A DNA stretch of 64,000 nucleotides from Anaeromyces robustus (taxonomy: Eukaryota; Neocallimastigomycota; Neocallimastigomycetes; Neocallimastigales; Neocallimastigaceae), in NCBI GenBank assembly GCA_002104895.1, contig MCFG01000071.1, positions 1 through 64,000 of the forward strand. The letters run 5' to 3'. Shown here one piece after another: positions 54,870 to 64,000 of this stretch (the first letter of the stretch is position 1; every line of letters starts with the position of its first letter). The notes under the pieces were generated by a model. It was given only the letters and a program-made list of their open reading frames with translations. It was not told the DNA's origin and made no database searches. Both the position numbers and the translations under genes were made by a program.

Positions 54870-57549
54870 TCATTTTTCACATGCTTCAAATAATGATGTT
54901 TCATCATTCACCGATTCTTTATTTATATCGATTCCAAGTTCAACTAAATATTTTATTATATTTTCTTTCCCATTTTTACAGGCATAAAATATTGGAGTTT
55001 TACCATAATTATCTTCTTTATTTATATCGGCTCCATTTTCAATTAAATATTTTATTACACTTTCTTTCCCATTTTCACAGGCATAAAATATTGGAGTTTT
55101 ACCATAGTTATCTTCTTTATTTATATCAGCTCCAAATTCAACTAAATATTTTATTATATTTTTGTGATCATTTTCACAGGCATAAAATATTGGCGTTTTA
55201 CCATAGTTATCTTCTTTATCTATTTCTGCTCCATATTCAATTAAATATTTTACTATATTTTCTTTCCCATTTTTACATACTTTAATTAATGGAGTTTCAC
55301 CATTCTTATTTTCTTGATCAGTATCAGCTCCATGTTCCATTAAATATTTTATTATACTTTCTTGTCCATTATTACACCATTTATTTAATACTGTTTCGCC
55401 ATCTTTATTTCTTTTATTTATATCTATTCCTTTATCAATTAAATGTTTTACTAAATCTTCCATTCCATATTCACATGCTTTAAATAATGGTGTTTCTTCA
55501 TATTCTTCATCTACTTGATTGATATTTGCTCCATTTTCTATTAAATATTTTATTAAATTTTCATATTTACGACGAATTACTAGATGTAATATGGTATCAT
55601 TATAACTACTTGTTTGATTTACATTTACATTTACATCTGAACTATCTTTAATTAAAGATTTAACTAAATCAACATTTTGTTTTATATGTTGACATAGATA
55701 AAATAATGGTGTTTTACCATTTATATTTTCTTTATTAATATCGGCTCCATGTTCTATTAAATATTTTATTAATTTTTCATTTCCATTTTTACATACTTCA
55801 AATAATAAGGTTTCATTATCTTTTGTTTCCTTGGTAATATCGGCTCCTAATTCAATTAAATATTTTATTATATTTTCATGTTCCTTTTCAAATGCATAAA
55901 ATATTGGTGTTTTACCATTATTATCTTCTTTATTGATATCTACTTCATTTCCATGTTCTATTAAATATTTAACTAAATTTTCATTTCCATTTCTGCAAAC
56001 TTCAAATAATGGGATTTCACCATTCTTTGTTTCCTTAGTTGTTACATCGGCTCCCAGTTCAACTAAATAGGTTACTATAGTTTCACTTTCCTTTTCACAG
56101 GCATAAAATAATGGAGTTTTATTATTTTTATCTTCTTTATTTATATTTGCTCCATGTTCTATTAAATATTTTATTATAGTTTTATGTTCTTTTTCACAGG
56201 CATAAAATAATGGAGTTTTACCATAATTATCTTCTTTATTGATATTTGCTCCCCCATTTTCTATTAAATATTTCATTATACTTTCATTTCCAAATAAACA
56301 TGTATAAAATATTGGAGTTAAACCATGTTTATCCTCTTTATTTATATTTGCTTCATGTTCCATTAAATATTTTATATTTTCCAAATTTTCATTTTTATCA
56401 CGACAAGAATAAAATAATGGTGTTATACCATCTTTATTTTCTTTATTAACTTCTGCTCCCTTATCAATTAAATATTTTATCATATTTTCTTTTCCAATTA
56501 AACAGGCTTTAAATAATAAAGTTTCCCCATTTTTTTGATCTATTATTTTATTTATATCTGATCCTTGTTCAATTAAATCATCAATTAAAAATTTATATTC
56601 TCTATATAATGCTAAACTTAATGATGTTATACCATCTTTATTTTCTTTATTGATATCTGCTCCTTTTTTAATTAAATATTTTATTATTGTTTTATTTCCT
56701 TTTAAACAAGCTTCAAATAATGGTGTATTACCATAATTATCTTCTTTATTAATATCTGCTCCATATTCTATTAAATATTTTATTATATTTATTATATTTT
56801 TATTTTTCTCTCCTTCTCTTCCTTCTCCTTCTCCTCTTCCTCCATTTTTATTTTTACATACTTTAATTAATGGAGTTTCACCATTTTTATTACCTTCATT
56901 AACATCTGCTCCACTTTCCATTAAATATTTTATTATATTTTCTTGTTCCATATTACACCATTTAAATAATACCGTTTCTTCATTTTTATTTTTTTTATTG
57001 ATATCTATTCCCTTTTCAATTAAATATTTTACTAAATCTTCCATTCCATATTCACATGCTTTAAATAATAAAGTTTCTCCATTTTTATTTAATTGATTAA
57101 TATTTGCGCCAAGTTCAATTAAATATTTTATTAAATTTTCATTTTTACGTTGAAATATAATATGTAATATAGTATTGTTATCCTTAGTTTTTAAATTTAT
57201 ATTTGCTCCCTTTTCAATTAAATATTTTATAATATTTTTATGATGATTAACACAGGCAATGAATAATGGAGTTTCACCATTTTTATCTTTATCATCAATA
57301 TTTGCTCCATTTGCAATTAAATATTTTACTAAATCTATATTTTCTTTTATACGTCTACATACATAAAATAATGGAGTTTTACCAAAATTATTTCCTTTAT
57401 TTATATCTGCTCCCATTTCAATTAAACATTTTATACTTTCTAAAGTTCCATTTTCATTTTCACATACCTTAATTAATGGTGTTGTTCCATCTTTACTTTC
57501 TTTATTTACATTTGCTCCCTTTTCAATGAAATATTTTATTAAGATATCT

Positions 57550-57580
<31 letters not shown>

Positions 57581-58271
57581 CATTATCATTATCATCATTT
57601 TTTCCTTTTCCTTCTATACATAATCTAAATAATGGTGTTATACCATCCTCATTTTCTTTATTAATATCCGCTCCATGTTCAATTAAATATTTTATTAATT
57701 CTTCATTTCCATTAATACAGGCATAAAATAATGGTGTCATACCATTTTCATTTTCTTTATTTATATTTGCACCCTTTTCAATTAAATATTTAACACTTTC
57801 TAGATTTCCATGATAACATGCTTCAAATAATGGTGTTTCACCTTGTCTATTTTCTTTATTCATATCTGCTCCATGTTCCATTAAATATTTTACTATATTA
57901 TTATTTTTACTTTTACATGCTTCAAATAATGGAATTTCACCACTACTATCTATTTTATTTATATCTACTCCAAATTCCACTAAAAATTTTACTAAATTTT
58001 CATTTTTCGATTTATTTTTACATGCATAAAAAAAAGGGGTTTCTCCCTTTCTATTAACTTTATTAATATCTGCTCCATATTTCATTAAAATTTTTACTAC
58101 TTCTAAGTCTCCTCTTTTACATGCTTCAAATATTGGGGTTTCATTCCCCCAACCTTCCTTATTTATATCAGCACCTTGTTCAATTAAATATTTTATCATA
58201 TTATTATTATTATCATCATTATCATTATCATTATCATTATCATTATCAATATCATTATTATTATTATCATC

Positions 58272-58306
<35 letters not shown>

Positions 58307-59354
58307 CATTTCTATTTTCATTTTCATTTTCATTTCCATTTTCATTTCCAATTCCTTTTTCACATATTTTAAATAAAGGTGTTTTATGATATCTATTTTC
58401 TTGATTTATATTTGCCCCCTTTTCAATTAAATATTTTATTATATTTTTATTTTTACTTTCACAAGCGTAAAATATAGGGGTTTCACCTTTTTTATTAACT
58501 TTATTAATATCTGCTCCATGTTCAACTAAATATTTCACTAAATTTTCATTTCCATTTTTACATACATCAAATAATGCTATTTCCCCATTTCCATTTACTT
58601 TATTAATATCTGCACCATGTTCCAATAAATCATTTATTATTTTTTTATTTCCGCTTTCACATGCATAAAATAATGGAGTTTTATCATATTTATTTCTTTT
58701 ATTAATATCTATTCCAAATTCAATTAAACGTTTAACTAAATGTTCATTTCCTCTTTTACATACTTTTATTAAAAAATCAATACTATCATTAATGACATAA
58801 TTATAATCATCATTATCTTCATCGTCAACGTCGTCATCACTATCGTCATTAACATCTTCAATATTAGTAGAACCATAACTATTTTTGGAAAAATCTTTTA
58901 GATTACCCTTGAAATCATTTTTATTTTTATTTTTATTTTTATCCTTTAAAATTAAAATTTTATATTTTTCAAATTGATGATTTAATTCTTTTATAGAAAT
59001 TGGTATATTACTTTTATAATGATTAAGTAAATTTATAATAAAATCATTATCAAAAAATTTAAAATTATTAAAAATAATTTTTAATAGGTCCACCCTATTA
59101 TCCTTTATTAATTGCTTTATTAAAGATGTTGATACATTTAAATAATAATCATTATGACAATTATGGTTTATTATAATAAAATTTAATCTTTCACAATTAA
59201 GAAATTTTTTTTCATAGATTTCAAAAACAATATCCTTTTTATTATTAATATTGTTGTTATTATTTATTAAATTATTTAATGTTTCAATATTTTTATTATC
59301 AATAGCTTCTATGAATGAATTAATTTGTAAATCATTAAGACAATTTAAACTCAT
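54870..59354 (-). CDS. Giant ankyrin-repeat protein B, about 36 repeats, 1494 aa
   Basis: Single exon on the minus strand. The N-terminal ~150 residues match those of A and C (SFIEAIDNKNIETLNNLINN; KFFDNDFIINLLNHYKSNIP; HQFEKYKIL). An acidic linker rich in Asp and Ser follows near 165-190. About 36 ankyrin repeats fill the rest, with the core KTPLFYACENG and YLIEHGADINKE. Several repeats carry insertions of low-complexity Asn/Asp (largest encoded around 58195-58330) or Gly/Glu/Arg sequence (56805-56845). No membrane or enzymatic domain. The frame ends inside a repeat (FEACEK-stop), and the remainder of the last repeats survives as pseudogene sequence, so the present C-terminus is uncapped. 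It is probably a large intracellular scaffold; function unknown. Confidence 0.9.
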
Positions 59355-59477
59355 TGCTTAAAATTTTTTTTTTTTTAATAAATAAATTATCAATCATTTA
59401 TTTATTTATTAATTTATTTATTTATTTATTTAATAACTTAATTTTTATTTTTAATTAATTAATTAATTAATTAATAT

Positions 59478-59520
<43 letters not shown>

Positions 59521-60366
59521 TTATATTTATTTTATTTTATTTTATTTATTGTTTATTGTTTATTGTTTATTTATTTTTACATTTTTACATTTTTACATAT
59601 TATTTAATTTATTTTTTAATTTATTTATTTTTAATCTTTTTTTTTTTTTTTTTAAACTTTTTTTCTATTTTATTTTTTACTTTTTATTTTTTACTTGTTA
59701 TTTAGTTTTTAGTTTTTTTGGTATAAAAATTTACATGCATTATTTTAATGCAAAGGTTTTTTTTTCTTATTTTATTTTATTTTATTTTTTATTTTTTTTA
59801 CTTTACTTGTTATTGTTATTTAGTTTTTAGTTTTTTTGGTATAAAAGTTTACATGCATTTTTTTAATGCAAAAAGTTTTTTTTTTTTTTATAAACAAACC
59901 GATAAACTAGTAGTATAGAAAAAAAAAAAAAAAGTGATTAAAAATTTGATTTCATTATTTATAATATTTTTATTTATTTATTTATTTAGTTATGAAATCT
60001 TAATCACTTTACCCTATTTTGATATTTATAGAATTATTTTATTTTATTTTATTTTTACAGATTAGTAATTTGGTATCATATATATATTATATATAATTAA
60101 AAAAAATTTTTTTTTTTAAGTTAATAATAAATAATTATTAAATAAAGGAATTGAATTGAATTAATTATTTATAAATAATGTTAAATATATATATATATAT
60201 ATAAACAAAAACAGATAGAAGTTAATAAAAAAAAGAGAATAAATATTTGATAACATTGAAATTTATCTTTCATTATATTATTATTATTATTATTATTATA
60301 TATATTTATATGTAATATATAATTATATATAATTATATGTATATATATAATTTATTTTTTTTATTT
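59355..60366. other. Intergenic between ankyrin genes C and B
   Basis: AT- and T-rich 5' flank of gene B and 3' flank of gene C. It contains (ATTT)n at 59480-59520 and the duplicated 55-bp motif listed separately. No gene seen. Confidence 0.75.
59699..59871. promoter_or_regulatory. Duplicated 55-bp motif upstream of ankyrin gene B
   Basis: Copies at about 59699-59754 and 59817-59871 share TTATTTAGTTTTTAGTTTTT and GGTATAAAA followed by TTTACATGCAT and TTTTAATGCAAA. Copy 1 contains the perfect hairpin TGCATTA-TTT-TAATGCA; copy 2 has TGCATTTTTTTAATGCA. They lie 350-520 bases upstream of the gene B start. A promoter role is inferred from position only. Confidence 0.55.
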
Positions 60367-63141
60367 TTATATCATCCTTAATTTTTTTCTATAATTATAA
60401 TAATAACTATTATAATAGTTATTATTATCGTTATAATAATTATTATTATTATTTATATTTTTTGCTCCTTTTTCTATTAAATAATTAATTATATTTTTAT
60501 TTTTACTTTTATTTTTATTAGCATAATATAATGGTGTTTTACCATGAATATCTTTTCCATTTATCTCTGCTCCCATTTCAATTAAACATTTTACGATAGA
60601 TTCATTTCCATTTTCACAAGCATAAAATAATGGTGTTTTATCATGAATATCTTTTTGATTTATATTAGCTCCCATTTTAATTAAATATTTTATTAAAGAT
60701 TCATTACTTATAATACCTTTACCATTACCATTATCTTTACCATTACCTTTATTACTTTTATCTTTTTCATTTTTTTCACAAACATAAAATAATAAAGTTT
60801 TATCCTCTTCATATTTTTTATTAATATCTGCTCCACCTTCTTCAATTAAATATTTTAATAAATTTTCATTACCATTTTTCCATGCATTTAATAATGGCGT
60901 TTCTCCATACCAATTTTCTTTATTAATATTGGCTCCATTTTTAATTAAATTATGAATCATTATTTTATTACCTTTTTCACAAGCTTGAAATAAAGGAGTT
61001 TCACCTTTCCAATCTTCTTTATTAATATCTACTCCTAATTGAATTAAATATTCTACTAAATTTTCATTACCACTTAAACAAGCATCAAATAATGGAATAC
61101 CTCCATATTTATCCATTTTATTTATATCTAATCCAAGTTCCATTAAAAATTGGACTAAATTTTTATTACCACTTTCACAGGCATCAAATATAGGTGTTCC
61201 ACCAAATTTATCTTCTTTATAAATATTAACACCTAATTCAATTAAATATTCTACCATTACTTCATTACCACTTCGACAAGCATAAAAAATTGGCGTTTCA
61301 CCATCTTCATTTTCTTTATTTAAATATATACCTGCTCCTAATTCAATTAAATATTCTACCATTAATTCATTACCACTTCGACAAGCATAAAATATGGAAG
61401 TTTCACCATACCAATTTTCTTTATTTATACCTTCTTTCCCTCCCTTTTCAATTAAATATTTTACAATAGATTCATTTCCATTTTCACATGCATAAAATAA
61501 TGGAATTTCATTATCTTTATTTTTTTTATTAATATTGGCTCCCATTTCAATTAAATATTTTACTAATGGTTCATTTCCATTTTCGCAAGCATAAAATAAT
61601 AAGGTTTTACCATCTTCATATTCTTTATTTATATCTGCTCCACCTTCTTCAATTAAATATTTTAGAATAGTTTTATTACCTCTTTTATAGGCATAATATA
61701 ATGGAGTTTTACCAAAGTGATCTTCTTTATTTATATTTAAGTTTAGGTTTTGATTTAGATTTATATATTTTTGAATTAAACATTTTACTATCCTTTCATA
61801 ACCTTTTTCACAGGCATAAAATAATAAGGTTTTACCATCTTCATATTCTATATTAATATTTGCACCTTTTTCAATTAAATAATTAACAATAGTTTCATTT
61901 CCATTTCTACAAGCATAAAATATTGGAGTTTCACCATTTATGGTTAACTTATTTATTATCCTATTTATATTTTTATTATTATTACCATTACCATTATTAT
62001 TATTACCATTACCATTATTACTATTACTATTATTATTATTATTATCATTATTTCTCTCTCTCATATTCTCTCCTTCTCTATTATTATCTTCTTCTCTATT
62101 ATCATTTTCTTCCTCTCTATCCTTGGTACCTTCTATTCTATTTTCTATTAAATATTTTATAATATTTTCATTTTTACTTAAACATGCATAAAATATAGGT
62201 GTTTCCCCATAAATATTTTCCATAGTTAAATTGGCCCCATGTTTTAATAAATTTTTTACAATTGTTTCATTTCCTTGTTCACAAGCTAAAAATAAAGGAG
62301 TTTCCCAATATCTATCTTTTGAATTAATATGAACACCTAATTTAATTAAATAATTAACCATATTTTCTCTACCATATTCACAAGCATAAAATAAAGGGGT
62401 TTTACCATATTTATCTTTTTTATCTATAGGTATTCCAAAATGAATTAAATTTTTAAATAAAAAATCATTTCCTTTTTCAATAACTTTTATTAAATATATA
62501 GTACTACAAGTATTATTATAGTTATTATTATTATTATTGTAGTTATTATTATTATAGTTATTATAGTAATTATTATCTTGATAAATTTCTTCGTTTTTTT
62601 TTTTTAAACTTTTATATTTTTCATATTGTTGATTGAATTCCGTTTTACTTATAGATATTTTATTTTTATAATGAATAAGTAAATATATAATAAAATCATT
62701 ATTTTCACTTTTTTCTAAAACTTTATATTTTTCAAATTGTTGATTTAATTTAAGAGTACTTATGGGTATTTTATTTTTATAGTGAGTCAATAAACATAAA
62801 ATAAAATCATTATCAAAAAATTTATAATATTTAAAAATAATATTTAATAATTCAATATTATTATTTTTTATCCATTTATTTATTAAAGAATTCGGTACAG
62901 TTAAATATTTAGTACAATATTTAAGTATAAATTCCAATCGTTTACCATTTAATAAATTATTATTGTATAAATGAAAAACAATATCCTCTTTATTAACAAT
63001 ATTATTATTATTATTATTGCTATTATTATTATTATTATTATTTATTAAAAGAATTTTTTTTAATGCTTCAATATTTTTATTATCGATAGCTTTTATAAAT
63101 GAATCAATTTGAAGGTTATCATTATTAAGATTCAAATTCAT
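60367..63141 (-). CDS. Ankyrin-repeat protein C, about 18 repeats, 924 aa
   Basis: Single exon on the minus strand. The N-terminal domain matches A and B (SFIKAIDNKNIEALKKIL, FFDNDFILCLLTHYKNKIPI, QQFEKYKVLEK), and the last 40 residues of it are duplicated in tandem (NNDFIIYLLIHYKNKISI, QQYEKYKSLKK). A Tyr/Asn-rich linker follows near 195-215. About 18 ankyrin repeats run to the end with the same core as the neighbours; one repeat is split by a Arg/Glu/Asn-rich, then Asn/Gly/Ser-rich insertion (encoded around 61970-62135). The C-terminus is Asn/Tyr-rich and basic. No signal peptide or membrane helix. Same orientation as A and B, 1.0 kb upstream of B, which fits tandem duplication. Function unknown. 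Confidence 0.9.
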   Translation of the reverse strand: MNLNLNNDNLQIDSFIKAIDNKNIEALKKILLINNNNNNNSNNNNNNIVNKEDIVFHLYNNNLLNGKRLEFILKYCTKYLTVPNSLINKWIKNNNIELLNIIFKYYKFFDNDFILCLLTHYKNKIPISTLKLNQQFEKYKVLEKSENNDFIIYLLIHYKNKISISKTEFNQQYEKYKSLKKKNEEIYQDNNYYNNYNNNNYNNNNNNYNNTCSTIYLIKVIEKGNDFLFKNLIHFGIPIDKKDKYGKTPLFYACEYGRENMVNYLIKLGVHINSKDRYWETPLFLACEQGNETIVKNLLKHGANLTMENIYGETPIFYACLSKNENIIKYLIENRIEGTKDREEENDNREEDNNREGENMRERNNDNNNNNSNSNNGNGNNNNGNGNNNKNINRIINKLTINGETPIFYACRNGNETIVNYLIEKGANINIEYEDGKTLLFYACEKGYERIVKCLIQKYINLNQNLNLNINKEDHFGKTPLYYAYKRGNKTILKYLIEEGGADINKEYEDGKTLLFYACENGNEPLVKYLIEMGANINKKNKDNEIPLFYACENGNESIVKYLIEKGGKEGINKENWYGETSIFYACRSGNELMVEYLIELGAGIYLNKENEDGETPIFYACRSGNEVMVEYLIELGVNIYKEDKFGGTPIFDACESGNKNLVQFLMELGLDINKMDKYGGIPLFDACLSGNENLVEYLIQLGVDINKEDWKGETPLFQACEKGNKIMIHNLIKNGANINKENWYGETPLLNAWKNGNENLLKYLIEEGGADINKKYEEDKTLLFYVCEKNEKDKSNKGNGKDNGNGKGIISNESLIKYLIKMGANINQKDIHDKTPLFYACENGNESIVKCLIEMGAEINGKDIHGKTPLYYANKNKSKNKNIINYLIEKGAKNINNNNNYYNDNNNYYNSYYYNYRKKLRMI

Positions 63142-63634
63142 TTTTTTTTTATTTTTATTTTTATTTTTTTTTTATTTTTTTATTTTTTTATTTTTTTATT
63201 TTTTTATTTTATTTACAGAAAACAATTTATCCATTTGTTTTTTTTTTTTAATTTAAAACTATTTTTTTTTTTATTTTTTATTATTATTTAAAACAAATTT
63301 ATATAATTTAATGTTTAAAAATGGTAATTTTTTTTTATTATATTTTAATAATAAATAATATTTTTTTTATTGATTTAATTTATTTAATTTATTTAAATTA
63401 TTAATTTATTTAATTTATAAAATTTATTTAATTTAATAATTAAATATATATTTAATTCTTATTATTAACTTTTTCTATAATAATTAAAATAAAAAAAAAT
63501 AAAATAAATTAAAAATAAATTTTATTAAATATTATTTTTATATATTATATATATATAATATTTTTTTTAAAAAGTAATAATAAAAAAAAGTTAATTAAAT
63601 TATTAAAAAAAAAAAAAAAAAAAAAAAAGAAATC

Positions 63635-63666
<32 letters not shown>

Positions 63667-64000
63667 AAACTAATTTAAAGTTTATTTCTATAATAAATAT
63701 TCTTTTTCAATTTCAATTTCAATGTATATAAGAAAACAACAATTGAAAAAAAAAAAACAAAAAAGAAAATAAAACAAAAAAATTATAAATGTAAAAAATA
63801 AAATTTTAATAAAATATATATAAAAGTGTAACTGAAAAGGTTATTTATTTATATATTTATTGATAATAAACTCTAATATTTATATATAATTTATATATAT
63901 ATATATATATATACATAACTTATAGATTTTCATTTTCTTAAAATCTTATAATAGAATTTTATAATAGTTATAACTATTATAAATTATCATAATACATATA
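63142..64000. other. 5' flank of ankyrin gene C, AT-rich
   Basis: T-rich (TTTTTA)n next to the start codon, then poly-A runs (63606-63660) and TA repeats. No gene or RNA is recognisable to the window end. Confidence 0.7.

Noticed and set aside
54881-58372. Plus-strand open frames rich in His, Leu and Tyr opposite the ankyrin genes (also 50467-50673 and 61923-62191)
   Set aside because: They are antisense shadows of the repeated ankyrin codons, with the same phrase recurring every 99 bases.

Overview
The window looks like nuclear DNA of an anaerobic gut fungus (Neocallimastigomycota). The evidence is extreme A+T content outside genes, introns with GTAAAT/GTAATT/GTATAT donors and TAG/AAG/CAG acceptors, long (AAAT)n and (AAT)n microsatellites, a GH5 cellulase carrying two fungal dockerins (CBM10 type), and ordinary eukaryotic housekeeping genes. 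The genus cannot be told from sequence alone.

Layout. 1-7,684 is a giant inverted repeat: two arms of about 3.8 kb around a spacer of about 90 nt. Each arm carries a subtilisin-like protease gene and, nearer the centre, a 52-codon truncated N-terminal copy of it. The right-hand protease (6329-8065) is intact and ends in a CBM18-like domain; the left-hand one is cut by the window edge and frameshifted. A tRNA-Arg(CCG) lies at 9506-9578 (minus). A four-exon GDSL/SGNH esterase follows (12853-14626, minus), then a desert with possible gene relics, a cysteine-rich secreted protein of unknown function (18045-18794) whose 3' end is tandemly duplicated, a five-exon 6-phosphofructokinase (20278-24168, minus), a gene-free 4.3 kb, and a six-exon OST1/ribophorin I (28462-31215). 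A 22-exon gene at 33269-39801 encodes the CAF-1 large subunit. After it come an intronless membrane protein (40900-41601), the GH5 dockerin endoglucanase (44748-46133) and a decayed signal-peptide/double-dockerin pseudogene (48200-48545).

The last 14 kb is a same-strand cluster of three long, intronless ankyrin-repeat genes (712, 1494 and 924 aa). They share an N-terminal domain I do not recognise. Between the first two is a decayed fourth copy, and the 1494-aa gene has a decayed 3' tail.

How the genes relate. The esterase, protease, cysteine-rich protein and GH5 enzyme are predicted to be secreted, which fits a plant-fibre degrader. PFK, OST1 and CAF-1 are core glycolysis, N-glycosylation and chromatin assembly. 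The strongest unexplained items are the palindrome, the ankyrin cluster with its shared N-terminal domain, and the dockerin pseudogene beside a living dockerin enzyme. Exon boundaries were derived by hand from splice signals, reading-frame continuity and protein family sense. No database search was possible.
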